Source: Halorussus pelagicus
GTDB taxonomy: Archaea; Halobacteriota; Halobacteria; Halobacteriales; Haladaptataceae
Length of the DNA: 64,000 bases
Assembly (NCBI RefSeq): GCF_004087835.1
Contig: NZ_CP035119.1
Coordinates: 2,170,001 to 2,234,000, forward strand
Direction: 5' to 3'
Shown: positions 7,358-15,919 of the stretch, piece after piece
Layout of the letters: every line of letters begins with the position of its first letter
Numbering within the stretch: position 1 is the stretch's first letter
The notes under the pieces: model-generated
What the model was told of the DNA's origin: nothing
Seen by the model: only the letters and a program-made list of their open reading frames with translations
Databases searched by the model: none
Program-made: the position numbers and the translations under genes

Positions 7358-9259
7358 GCGAGCAACAAGATTCTGGGCATCGACCTTGGTACCACGAACA
7401 GCGCGTTCGCGGTCATGGAGGGCGGCGACCCGGAGATTATCGTCAACAGCGAGGGCGAGCGAACCACGCCCTCGGTCGTCGCGTTCGACGACGGCGAGCG
7501 TCTCGTCGGGAAACCCGCCAAGAATCAGGCGGTTCAGAATCCCGAGCGCACGATCCAGTCCATCAAGCGGCACATGGGCGAGGAGGACTACACCGTCGAA
7601 ATCGACGGTGAGGACTACACGCCGGAGCAGATTTCGGCGATGACCCTCCAGAAAATCAAGCGCGACGCCGAGGAGTACCTCGGCGACGACGTGGAGAAGG
7701 CGGTCATCACGGTCCCTGCCTACTTCAACGACAAACAGCGCCAAGCGACCAAGGACGCCGGTGAAATTGCCGGGTTCGAGGTCGAGCGCATCGTCAACGA
7801 ACCGACCGCCGCGTCGATGGCGTACGGACTGGACGACGAGTCCGACCAGACCGTCCTCGTCTACGACCTCGGCGGAGGGACCTTCGACGTGTCCATCCTC
7901 GACCTCGGCGGCGGCGTCTACGAGGTCGTCGCCACGAACGGTGACAACGACCTCGGCGGCGACGACTGGGACGAGGCCATCATCGACTACCTCGCCGACG
8001 AGTTCGAGAACGAGCACAACATCGACCTCCGCGAGGACCGACAGGCCCTCCAGCGGCTGAAGGACGCGGCCGAAGAAGCCAAAATCGAACTCTCCTCCCG
8101 GAAAGAAGCCGACATCAACCTCCCGTTCATCACGGCGACCGACGAGGGTCCGGTCCACCTCGAAAACAGCATCACTCGCGCGAAGTTCGAGAGTCTGACT
8201 TCGGACCTCATCAAGCGCACTGTCGGCCCGACCGAGCAGGCGCTCGAAGACGCGGGCTACTCCGAGAGCGACATCGACGAGGTCATCCTTGTCGGCGGTT
8301 CGACGCGGATGCCCCAGGTCCAAGAACAGGTCGAGGAGATGACCGGCCAAGAGCCAAAGAAGAACGTCAACCCCGACGAGGCCGTCGCGCTCGGCGCGGC
8401 GATTCAGGGCGGCGTTCTCTCGGGCGACGTGGACGACATCGTACTGCTCGACGTGACGCCCCTCTCGCTCGGTATCGAGGTCAAGGGCGGTCTCTTCGAG
8501 CGTCTTATCGACAAGAACACCACGATTCCGACCGAGGAGTCGAAGGTGTTCACCACGGCCGCGGCCAACCAGACCTCCGTGCAGGTCCGAGTCTTCCAAG
8601 GCGAGCGCGAAATCGCCGAGGAGAACGAACTGCTCGGCGAGTTCCAGTTGACGGGCATCCCGCCCGCTCCGGCCGGAACGCCCCAGATCGAGGTCGGGTT
8701 CAACATCGACGAGAACGGTATCGTCAACGTCACGGCCGAGGACCAAGGCTCGGGCAACTCCGAGGAGATTACCATCGAGGGCGGTGCGGGTCTCTCCGAC
8801 GACCAGATCGAGCAGATGCAGGAAGAGGCCGAGAAGCACGAGGAGGAGGACCAGCAGCGCCGTGAGCGCATCGAGGCCCGCAACGAGGCCGAGAGCGCCA
8901 TCCAGCGCGCCGAGACCCTGCTCGACGAGAACGAGGAGGAGATCGACGACGACCTCAAATCCGATATCGAGACCGAAATCGAGGGACTTCAGGAGGTCCT
9001 ACAGGACGAGGACGCCACGAAGGACGACCTCGAAGACGCCACCGAAAGCCTCAGTGAGGCGCTTCAGGAAATCGGCAAGCAGATGTACCAACAGCAGGCT
9101 CAGGCCGGTGCTGGCGGTGCGGGTGCAGGTCCCGGCGGCGCGGCGGGTGCTGGACCGGGCGGCATGGGCGGTCAGGCCGGACCCGGCGGTGCGGACGCTG
9201 GCGACGACGAAGAGTACGTTGACGCCGACTTCGAGGACGTGGACGACGACGAAGAGTAA
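7355..9259 (+). CDS. dnaK: Molecular chaperone DnaK (Hsp70)
   Basis: A 634-residue ATP-dependent chaperone. The ATPase domain begins with [14 protein letters not shown] and has [14 protein letters not shown] and [11 protein letters not shown]. The substrate domain contains [14 protein letters not shown]. The C-terminal lid is followed by a Gly/Ala-rich linker and an acidic tail ending in [16 protein letters not shown], as usual for Hsp70 of halophiles. It works with GrpE upstream and DnaJ downstream. Two small secreted-peptide genes on the other strand lie between it and dnaJ. Confidence 0.98.
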   Translation: MASNKILGIDLGTTNSAFAVMEGGDPEIIVNSEGERTTPSVVAFDDGERLVGKPAKNQAVQNPERTIQSIKRHMGEEDYTVEIDGEDYTPEQISAMTLQKIKRDAEEYLGDDVEKAVITVPAYFNDKQRQATKDAGEIAGFEVERIVNEPTAASMAYGLDDESDQTVLVYDLGGGTFDVSILDLGGGVYEVVATNGDNDLGGDDWDEAIIDYLADEFENEHNIDLREDRQALQRLKDAAEEAKIELSSRKEADINLPFITATDEGPVHLENSITRAKFESLTSDLIKRTVGPTEQALEDAGYSESDIDEVILVGGSTRMPQVQEQVEEMTGQEPKKNVNPDEAVALGAAIQGGVLSGDVDDIVLLDVTPLSLGIEVKGGLFERLIDKNTTIPTEESKVFTTAAANQTSVQVRVFQGEREIAEENELLGEFQLTGIPPAPAGTPQIEVGFNIDENGIVNVTAEDQGSGNSEEITIEGGAGLSDDQIEQMQEEAEKHEEEDQQRRERIEARNEAESAIQRAETLLDENEEEIDDDLKSDIETEIEGLQEVLQDEDATKDDLEDATESLSEALQEIGKQMYQQQAQAGAGGAGAGPGGAAGAGPGGMGGQAGPGGADAGDDEEYVDADFEDVDDDEE

Positions 9260-9275
9260 TCGCGTTTCGGCGGGC

Positions 9276-9290
9276 TACTATTTTTATCGT
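9276..9290 (+). terminator. T-rich stretch after dnaK, possible terminator
   Basis: A run of five T residues, continuing TAT, starts about 20 bp after the dnaK stop codon. Archaeal RNA polymerase often terminates at such U-tracts without a hairpin. No stem is visible next to it. Confidence 0.3.
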
Positions 9291-9406
9291 CGTGCGGCTA
9301 GATGTGAGGTGTTTCGCCCACGGGGACCGATGTGCTGGAGTCGGACAGCGGCGTCGCAGAACAAGTCACAGCGACTCGAAAAATCTCCCGAGCAGTTAGT
9401 TTCGAG

Positions 9407-9619
9407 CTATACGCCGGACGCACTCGTGGCTGAGTCACCGGACGTAGGGCACGGAGGTATTATACAGCACTCCGTACCCACGTCCGAATCACTGACCGAA
9501 GTCTCCGGGAAGGGTAGACAGTCGTCCGTTCCGGCGTCGGCGGCCGAAACCGAACCGGTACCTGCGGTGACAAGACACAGTGCGAGTACGAGCGTAATAG
9601 CGAGTCGTTTGACATTCAT
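9407..9619 (-). CDS. Small secreted Cys-containing peptide, copy 1
   Basis: A 70-residue precursor with a classical Sec signal: basic MNVKRLAI, a hydrophobic core, and VSA before a likely cleavage at about residue 26. The mature peptide of about 44 residues is acidic and contains four Cys (DDC, ECC and PPC). The first 20 residues are identical to those of the neighbouring copy, and the two share three aligned mature Cys positions. It lies antisense to, and between, dnaK and dnaJ. It resembles no enzyme. Secreted antimicrobial (halocin-like), signalling or metal-binding roles are possible, but nothing in the sequence decides among them. Confidence 0.72.
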   Translation of the reverse strand: MNVKRLAITLVLALCLVTAGTGSVSAADAGTDDCLPFPETSVSDSDVGTECCIIPPCPTSGDSATSASGV

Positions 9620-9656
9620 TGTCTACCACTCAGCAATAACATCTAGTGGCACAAAT

Positions 9657-9665
9657 ATAAATTTT
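9657..9665 (-). promoter_or_regulatory. AT-rich promoter element of peptide copy 1
   Basis: Read on the minus strand, AAAATTTAT ends 37 bp before the ATG of the first peptide gene. The same nonamer occurs at exactly the same distance in front of the second copy. The 13 bases just before the ATG (TGAGTGGTAGACA) are identical in both. Confidence 0.55.
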
Positions 9666-9803
9666 ATTCATTGCAATATCTGATAACTCTCGTCGCGGCG
9701 ACGACCACGAGAGTTGACGCGAGACTACGAAGTTCGTACAGCGGTCATTTTCTGATACAGGCCGACGCCGCCAAGCGTCCGAAAAGAGCGTTCTGTGGCG
9801 CGA

Positions 9804-10016
9804 TTACGGCTCGGCGGAGACCGAGTCGTAACACCAACTTCCGCAGATGGGTGTGGTACAGCCTTGAGTTCCAACGTCGGACTGCGTAGTGACCGACGTT
9901 CCCTGCGCGGGCATGCAGTCGTCGGTACCGACGTCAGTGGCGGAAACGCCGCCACTACCGGCAGTGACAAGACACAGTGCGAGTACGAGCGTGATAGCGA
10001 GTCGTTTGACATTCAT
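9804..10016 (-). CDS. Small secreted Cys-containing peptide, copy 2
   Basis: A 70-residue precursor paralogous to the gene at 9407-9619. The signal peptide is identical over its first 20 residues. The mature part, starting around TDVGTDDC, is diverged but keeps the TDDC, SDVGT and a later C-x4-C pair (GC...PIC), then adds GSWC. Duplication includes the promoter and leader, so this is a tandem duplication of a whole transcription unit followed by rapid divergence of the mature peptide. That pattern is typical of secreted peptides under selection, though with two copies this is only suggestive. Confidence 0.72.
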   Translation of the reverse strand: MNVKRLAITLVLALCLVTAGSGGVSATDVGTDDCMPAQGTSVTTQSDVGTQGCTTPICGSWCYDSVSAEP

Positions 10017-10053
10017 TGTCTACCACTCAACAATACGTTATTAATGGATAATA

Positions 10054-10062
10054 ATAAATTTT
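10054..10062 (-). promoter_or_regulatory. AT-rich promoter element of peptide copy 2
   Basis: AAAATTTAT on the minus strand, 37 bp before the ATG, matches the element in front of copy 1 in sequence and spacing. The surrounding 40 bp is strongly AT-rich in an otherwise GC-rich region. Confidence 0.55.
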
Positions 10063-10213
10063 ACTTAACCAGAAATGTAGACGACCCCGGCCGAGTAGTC
10101 GTGCGTGAGGTTCGACGCGGAAACGCGACGTTCGCGCGATTCGCTCGCTTCGCGTCGAGTTCGTAGGAACCCGGTCCCTTCAAGTGGCAGAACCGATTAC
10201 GAAGGCACAACGA

Positions 10214-11380
10214 ATGAGCGAGGACTTCTACGACATACTCGGCGTGAGTAGGGACGCCGACGAGGACGAGATAAAATCTGCCTACCGCGACAAGGCGACC
10301 GACTACCACCCCGACGTGAGCGACGACCCGAACGCCGAGGAGAAGTTCAAAAAGCTCCAGAAGGCCAAGGAAGTGCTGACCGACGAGGAGAAGCGCCAAG
10401 CCTACGACCAGATGGGCCACGAACGGTTCGAGCAGGCCGAGAAGCGCGGCGGCTTCGACGGCGGGGCGGGCGGCGCTGGCCGCGGGGGTATGGGCGGCGG
10501 CGGTCCGTTCGGCGGCGGCATGGGCGGCCAAGGCGGTATGGGCGACATCTTCGAGCAGTTCTTCGGCGGGGGCAGTGGCGGCGGCCGGTCCAACCGCCCG
10601 CAGAAGGGCCAAGACCTCCGGACGCGCCTGACCATCGACCTCCAAGACGCCTACGAGGGCGTCCAGAAGCAGGTCAGCGTCCGGCGGCCCGAGCGCTGTG
10701 GCGACTGCGACGGCGAGGGTCACCCGCCGGGCACCGACTCGAACACCTGTCAGGAGTGCAACGGTCGGGGGCAGGTCACGCAGGTCCAACAGACCCCGCT
10801 CGGGCGCGTCCAGCAGACCCAGACCTGTCGCCACTGCGGCGGCGAGGGCGAAATCTACGCCGAGACGTGTTCGACCTGTGGCGGCGACGGCACGGTCCGC
10901 AAGGAAGCCACGCTGTCGGTCGAAGTCCCGGCGGGCATCCAGTCGGGCCAGAGCCTCCAGATGGAGGGCGAGGGCGCGCCCGGACCCAACGGCGGCCCGA
11001 ACGGCGACCTGCTCATCGAGATCGAAGTCGAGGACCACCCCGACTTCGAGCGCGACGGCGACGACCTCCGGCGGCAGGAACCCATCTCGTTCCCGCAGGC
11101 GACGTTCGGCGACACCGTCGAGATTCCGACCCTCGACGGCACCGTCGAGATGGACGTGCCCGCGGGCACCCAGAGCGGCGAGACGTTCCGCCTGCAGGGC
11201 AAGGGGATGCCCCGCCTCCGACGGCGCGGGCAGGGCGACCTCTACGTGCAGGTGCAGGTCGTCACCCCCGACAACCTGAACGACGAGCAGAAGGAGGCGC
11301 TCCAGCAGTTCGCGGAGGCGGGTGGCGAGGAGGTCAGCGTCGAGGAAGGCTTCTTCGAGAAAATCAAAAACTCGTTCTGA
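10214..11380 (+). CDS. dnaJ: Molecular chaperone DnaJ (Hsp40)
   Basis: A 388-residue type I J-protein that delivers substrates to DnaK and stimulates its ATPase. The J domain (MSEDFYDILGV through about residue 70) has the HPD triad in TDYHPDVS. Next comes a Gly/Phe/Met-rich linker, then four zinc-binding CxxCxGxG repeats (CGDCDGEG, CQECNGRG, CRHCGGEG, CSTCGGDG), then the substrate-binding C-terminal domains. I chose the ATG at 10214; a GTG at 10184 would add ten residues with no family match. Confidence 0.97.
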   Translation: MSEDFYDILGVSRDADEDEIKSAYRDKATDYHPDVSDDPNAEEKFKKLQKAKEVLTDEEKRQAYDQMGHERFEQAEKRGGFDGGAGGAGRGGMGGGGPFGGGMGGQGGMGDIFEQFFGGGSGGGRSNRPQKGQDLRTRLTIDLQDAYEGVQKQVSVRRPERCGDCDGEGHPPGTDSNTCQECNGRGQVTQVQQTPLGRVQQTQTCRHCGGEGEIYAETCSTCGGDGTVRKEATLSVEVPAGIQSGQSLQMEGEGAPGPNGGPNGDLLIEIEVEDHPDFERDGDDLRRQEPISFPQATFGDTVEIPTLDGTVEMDVPAGTQSGETFRLQGKGMPRLRRRGQGDLYVQVQVVTPDNLNDEQKEALQQFAEAGGEEVSVEEGFFEKIKNSF

Positions 11381-11435
11381 GCGACCGCCACCGAGGGACC
11401 GAGGTTTTTGACGGCGGGGTCCCTACTCGATAGCG

Positions 11436-12476
11436 ATGTCGCCAGCGCCGCAGTACCCGTCATTCGCCGCGGTGACGATGCTCGTTCTCGGACTGCTCAT
11501 CGTCCTCGCGCGGGCCTCGCAGGCGATGTTCGACGGCGACGAGGACGACGCGCCGCCGGGAGACGGGGGTGGGGACTCTCACTCCGGGGTTCCGGCGACC
11601 GGCGCGGCCCGAATCGAACGCCACCGCGACACCGGCCGGTCGCGGGCCGAGCGCCGCGCCAGCGAAATTCTCGACGAGGGCGGCGACCCGTGGAGCGACG
11701 AGGGAGACCGAGGGAAGGACGCGGACGACGCGAACGCTCTCGACCACCGGCCGAGCGACGCCGCTGGCAACGACGATGCACCGTGGGGAGAGAACGAGGC
11801 GGAAGCCGACGCTCGGCGAGCGCGCGAGCGCGGGCGGGCAGAGGGTGAGGACGCGAAACGCGATCCCGACGAAATCGAGTTCTCGACCGGTGCCCTGCTG
11901 GCGAACGTCGCGCTGAGTCAGGGCGTCTTCGGCGTCGCCATCCTCGGTGCGGCGTGGCTGGCCGACCTGCCCCCGGTCGCGCTCGGCGTCGAGACGGGCA
12001 ATCCGTGGAGCGTCGGTCTGCCCGCCCTCGGAATCGGCGCGGTCCTCGGCGTCGCGCTCTACCTCGCCAACGAACTCTCCGCGACGGTGCTGGACGCGAC
12101 GGGCATCGACTATTCGGAGGGCCTGCGCGAATCGCTCGCGCCCGACTCGCTCCGCGGGTGGGCAGTCCTGCTCGGGGTCGTCCTGCCGATCATCGCTGGC
12201 TTCGAGGAACTGCTCTTTCGAGCGGCGCTCGTCGGCGCGTTCGCCGCGGGATTCGGCGTCTCGCCGTGGTTGTTGGCTCTCTTCTCGACCGTCGCGTTCG
12301 CCATCGGCCACGGCGCGCAGGGTCCCGGCGGCGTTGCGGTGACGGGCCTGCTCGGGTTCGCGCTGGCGGCCGCTTACGTCCTCTCGGGTAGTCTGCTGGT
12401 CGTGGTGGTCGCCCACTACCTCGTCAACGCGCTGGAGTTCGTCGTCCACGAGGGCTTGGGCGTCGAGTGGGCGTGA
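11436..12476 (+). CDS. CPBP-family intramembrane metalloprotease with long acidic linker
   Basis: A 346-residue membrane protein. One N-terminal membrane segment (about 10-27) is followed by about 115 residues of charged, low-complexity linker rich in Asp, Glu, Arg and Gly. The C-terminal half then has several membrane segments and the CPBP (CAAX-like) motifs FEELLFRA (the EE...R active-site pair), FAIGHGA and HYLVNALEF. The family includes prenyl-protein proteases and bacteriocin self-immunity proteins. The substrate is unknown. The extended linker is much longer than in most family members. Confidence 0.87.
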   Translation: MSPAPQYPSFAAVTMLVLGLLIVLARASQAMFDGDEDDAPPGDGGGDSHSGVPATGAARIERHRDTGRSRAERRASEILDEGGDPWSDEGDRGKDADDANALDHRPSDAAGNDDAPWGENEAEADARRARERGRAEGEDAKRDPDEIEFSTGALLANVALSQGVFGVAILGAAWLADLPPVALGVETGNPWSVGLPALGIGAVLGVALYLANELSATVLDATGIDYSEGLRESLAPDSLRGWAVLLGVVLPIIAGFEELLFRAALVGAFAAGFGVSPWLLALFSTVAFAIGHGAQGPGGVAVTGLLGFALAAAYVLSGSLLVVVVAHYLVNALEFVVHEGLGVEWA

Positions 12477-12521
12477 GGGGAACGCTTTTGTTTCGATGCC
12501 CGAAACGTCCGGTCGAGAGAC

Positions 12522-13373
12522 ATGTCTGAGGACTCGACGTACGGCGACGGCACGGAGGGATTCTTCGGCTTCGTCGTCGGTCTCTACGCCGCCGCGGTCG
12601 CGGTCCCGGCGGTCACCATCGCGTTCGAGCTCGCCGCGACGCCCAGTCCCGGCACACTCTTTTTCGTCCTGCTCGGGAGTACCGTCCTCGTCGCGTACGT
12701 GGTCGGGTTGTTCGGCCGCCGAGAGTCGCTGGCGGTCCGACTCGGCGGAACGCGGTCGGTCTGGGCCGCACTGGTCCCGCCGTTGGGCTATCTCGTCGCG
12801 CTATTCGTCTCGGAAGTCGTTCGCGGCGAGGCCCCGCCCGGAGCGGTCGCAGGCGTTGCCTTCGCCGGTGCGCTGGCGGGACTGGTCGCGGGTCTCGGCC
12901 TAATTGTGGCGTCGCACAACCGATACGTGAAGGCCCGCCTCGCGGACGCTCCGGTGGATGTCGCGTTCAGCGCACGCGCCCCGAAACGCGACCGGACGCG
13001 TATCAAGTGGACCGTCGTCGCGCTGTTCGTCGGCGGCGTCCTCTGCTTCGTCGGAGAGATACTGCTCCACTTCGACCCGCTCAGGTGGCTGTTCCAGCTA
13101 CTCGTTCCGATGGCGGCCGGACTCTACGGCGGGACGACCGAGCGCGAGATTCGGATTTCGTCGGCGGGGCTAATTGCGGGGAGTCCGGCCCACAAGCAAC
13201 TCCGGCCGTGGTCGGAGTTCGAGAGCTACGACGTGGCCGACGACGCGGTCGTCGTCCGGCGCGCCGGGTGGTCGCCGTGGGGACTGCGGGACGTTCGCCG
13301 GGACGCGAGCGATGTCGAGGACCCCGAGGCGGTCGCCGACGCGCTCGGACGATTTCTGCCCCGGCACGAGTGA
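12522..13373 (+). CDS. Haloarchaeal multi-spanning membrane protein with soluble C-terminal domain
   Basis: A 283-residue protein. It has four likely membrane segments in the first 130 residues, a positively charged loop (NRYVKARL, PKRDRTRIK) and two more segments near 165-205. A soluble C-terminal domain follows, with EIRISSAGLIAG, RPWSEFESYDVADDAVVVRR and ALGRFLPRHE, which reads like the small beta-rich PH-like domain found in many haloarchaeal membrane proteins. The gene at 38197-38988 has a similar plan. No function is known. Confidence 0.7.
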   Translation: MSEDSTYGDGTEGFFGFVVGLYAAAVAVPAVTIAFELAATPSPGTLFFVLLGSTVLVAYVVGLFGRRESLAVRLGGTRSVWAALVPPLGYLVALFVSEVVRGEAPPGAVAGVAFAGALAGLVAGLGLIVASHNRYVKARLADAPVDVAFSARAPKRDRTRIKWTVVALFVGGVLCFVGEILLHFDPLRWLFQLLVPMAAGLYGGTTEREIRISSAGLIAGSPAHKQLRPWSEFESYDVADDAVVVRRAGWSPWGLRDVRRDASDVEDPEAVADALGRFLPRHE

Positions 13374-13469
13374 GACGTACGTTCGGGGTCGCAGTGGAGT
13401 CCGGGAGTGACACACCGAAACCTTCCGCGAGGGAGAGAGCGATAGCGCGGCGCGAAGCGTCGCGCAAGC

Positions 13470-13504
13470 GACCGAGCGAGCGGACCGAGGAACCCTTCGA
13501 AGGG
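13470..13504 (+). repeat. Dispersed GC-rich repeat, copy 1
   Basis: The block at 13470-13502 (GACCGAGCGAGCGG then ACCGAGGAACCC then TTCGAAG) recurs inverted at 36221-36252 with one substitution and one missing base. It includes the perfect palindrome CCCTTCGAAGGG (13493-13504). It sits in the 272-bp gap between the membrane protein and the CoA synthetase gene; the rest of that gap shows no gene. Confidence 0.65.
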
Positions 13505-13645
13505 AGGGTCCGAACGAAGTGAGGACCGGCTGAGGCGGTGCCGACGGTTTTTCACCGACAGTTTGCAAGCGCGACGACCGCTGGAAAAGGTCGTTGAGCA
13601 AGTTACTTGGCAGGTCCGCGCAACATTTGCGAGTAGGAGGACACC

Positions 13646-15655
13646 ATGGATACGCTCGAAGACGTAGACGAGGTCGTCCACGAACCCAGCGAGGAGTTCG
13701 TGGAATCGACGAACGTCTACCAGTTCATGCAAGAGTACGGCATCGAGGACTACGACGAATTGATAGAACGGACGACCTCGGAGGTCGAGGGCGTCGAGGA
13801 GTCGGGCGTCGAGTGGTTCTGGGACGACCTGGTCGAGTACCTCGGCATCGACTTCTACGAGGACTACGACGCTATCCGCGACGATAGCGAGGGACCGCAG
13901 TTCTCGGAGTGGTACGAGGGCGGCGAGTTGAACATCGCCCACAACGTCGTGGACCGCCACGCTCGGCCCGACAGCGAGACCCGAAACAAGGTCGCCACCA
14001 TCTGGGAGGGCGAGGACGGCGAGGTCCGGGAGATTACTTACCACGAACTCGCTCGCCGGTCGAACAAGGTCGCCAACGCGCTCGAAGAACGCGGCGTCGA
14101 GGCGGGCGACTCGGTTGGACTCTACATGCCGATGGTCCCAGAGGTCGTCTCGATTCTCTACGGCGCGTTCAAGGTCGGGGCCATCGTCGTGCCCATCTTC
14201 TCCGGGTTCGGGGTGGACGCGACCGCGACCCGCATCGAGGACCCCGAATGCGAAGTGCTGTTCACCGCGGACGGCTTCTACCGTCGCGGTGACGAGGTGT
14301 TGCTGAAAGACGCCGCCGACGAGGCCATCGACCAAGCGGGCCACGTCGAACACACCATCGTCTACGAGCGACTGGGTTACATCACCAGCGACGAGAAGTC
14401 CCTGAAGTGGCGGAGCCGCGACGAGTCGTGGGAGGAAGCCGTCGAGACTCAATCGGACGAGTACGACACCGCGTCGATGGACTCGAACGACGAGTCGATG
14501 CTGCTGTACTCGTCGGGTACGACCGGCAAGCCGAAGGGCATCGTCCACACGCACGCTGGCGCGCTGATGCAGGCCGCCAAGGAAATCTACTTCGGCTTCG
14601 ACCACAAGCCCAGCGACCGTTTCTTCTGGGTGAGCGACATCGGGTGGATGATGGGACCGTGGACGCTCATCGGCAACCACGCCTTGGGCGGCACCGTCTT
14701 CATGTACGAGGGCGCGCCAGACCACCCCGAACCCGACCGCTTCTGGGAGATGATCGACCGCCACGGCATCTCGACGTTCGGCATCTCGCCGACCGCGATT
14801 CGCGCACTCCGGAAGTACGGCGACGAACAGGTCGAGAAACACGACCTCTCGACGCTCCGCCTACTCGGGTCCACGGGTGAACCGTGGGACCCCGAGAGCT
14901 GGCGGTGGTTCCACGAGAAAGTCGGCGGCGGGGACGCGCCCATCATCAACATCTCCGGCGGCACCGAAATCATGGGCTGTTTCCTCATGCCGATGCCGAT
15001 TCAGTCGCTCAAGCCAACCACGTTGGGCGGACCCGGACTGGGCATGGACATCGACATCGTGGACTCGCAGGGCGAGTCCATCGCCGACACCCACGAGCGC
15101 GGGTTCCTCGTCGCCAGAGATTCGTGTCCCTCGATGACCAAAAGCCTCTGGTCGGGCGACGAGCGCTATCTCGAAGAATACTGGTCCACGTTCGAGGACC
15201 CGCCGATGTGGGACCACGGCGACTGGGCCCAGAAGGACGCCGATGGCTTCTGGTTCCTCCACGGCCGGGCCGACGACGCCATCAACGTGGCGGGCCGCAA
15301 GGTCGGTCCCGCGGAGGTCGAGGGCGCGCTCATCGACCACGAGGCCGTCAATCAGGCCGCCGCGGTCGGCGTGCCCGACGATACCACCGGGCAGGCCGTC
15401 GTCGCCTACGTCATCCTCGAAGACAGCTTCGAGGTCGGCGACGACCTGCGCGAGGAGTTGCGCGGACAGGTCGGCGACGAACTCGGGAAACCGTTCCGCC
15501 CCCGCGAGGTGCTATTCGTGGACGAGTTCCCGAAGACCCAATCCGGCAAAATCATCCGGCGAGCAATCGAGGCGACCTACACCGGCGAGGATTTGGGCGA
15601 TATGAGTAGTATCGAGAACCCCGAATCCTTGGAGCAGTTGGAAGACGCCGAGTAG
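13646..15655 (+). CDS. Acetyl/acyl-CoA synthetase (AMP-forming)
   Basis: A 669-residue enzyme that activates acetate or another short acyl group to acyl-CoA through an acyl-adenylate. The phosphate-binding motif is YSSGTTGKPKGIVHTH (about 290-305). ISGGTEIMG and HGRADDAINVAGRKVGP are the adenylate-forming core and hinge motifs, and KTQSGKIIRR carries the catalytic lysine near the C-terminus. The length and the N-terminal helical cap match the acetyl-CoA synthetase branch. The exact acyl chain cannot be told, and acetate or propionate are most likely. It ends 12 bp before a GNAT remnant on the other strand. Confidence 0.93.
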   Translation: MDTLEDVDEVVHEPSEEFVESTNVYQFMQEYGIEDYDELIERTTSEVEGVEESGVEWFWDDLVEYLGIDFYEDYDAIRDDSEGPQFSEWYEGGELNIAHNVVDRHARPDSETRNKVATIWEGEDGEVREITYHELARRSNKVANALEERGVEAGDSVGLYMPMVPEVVSILYGAFKVGAIVVPIFSGFGVDATATRIEDPECEVLFTADGFYRRGDEVLLKDAADEAIDQAGHVEHTIVYERLGYITSDEKSLKWRSRDESWEEAVETQSDEYDTASMDSNDESMLLYSSGTTGKPKGIVHTHAGALMQAAKEIYFGFDHKPSDRFFWVSDIGWMMGPWTLIGNHALGGTVFMYEGAPDHPEPDRFWEMIDRHGISTFGISPTAIRALRKYGDEQVEKHDLSTLRLLGSTGEPWDPESWRWFHEKVGGGDAPIINISGGTEIMGCFLMPMPIQSLKPTTLGGPGLGMDIDIVDSQGESIADTHERGFLVARDSCPSMTKSLWSGDERYLEEYWSTFEDPPMWDHGDWAQKDADGFWFLHGRADDAINVAGRKVGPAEVEGALIDHEAVNQAAAVGVPDDTTGQAVVAYVILEDSFEVGDDLREELRGQVGDELGKPFRPREVLFVDEFPKTQSGKIIRRAIEATYTGEDLGDMSSIENPESLEQLEDAE

Positions 15656-15667
15656 CGAGGACCGAAA

Positions 15668-15850
15668 TCAGTCCTCTTCGACCCACTCCTCGACGGTGTC
15701 CTCGACCTGCCGGGCGTTCGTGGGGTCGGGCAGACCGAGCGGTCCGCGGACCACGGGGTGGTTGCGGCCGCGCTGGAGGAACGGCACGTCGTCGCGTTCG
15801 ACGGTGCGGAGCGTGACTCGCTCGCCGCGCGCAAAAGTGACGCCGGGCAT
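15668..15850 (-). pseudogene. Truncated GNAT N-acetyltransferase remnant
   Basis: A 60-codon frame reading RVTLRTVERDDVPFLQRGRN then VRGPLGLPDP, which is the N-terminal strand and first helix of RimJ/RimL-type GNAT acetyltransferases. The family needs about 170-190 residues including the acetyl-CoA loop. Here a stop comes before any of that, directly against the end of the CoA synthetase gene. I take it as a leftover of a deleted gene. A short functional protein cannot be excluded but would lack the CoA-binding site. Confidence 0.65.
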
Positions 15851-15919
15851 ACATTCGTCTCCGAGCGGACGCGGTAAAGCCGTTTTCTCTTGGGTGGCTG
15901 GGTGGAGGACCTCGGCACC

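Noticed and set aside
9407-9619. A lipobox in the secreted peptides (LALC)
   Set aside because: The residue before Cys is Leu and the AxA site further on fits Sec cleavage better, so I treat them as soluble secreted peptides.
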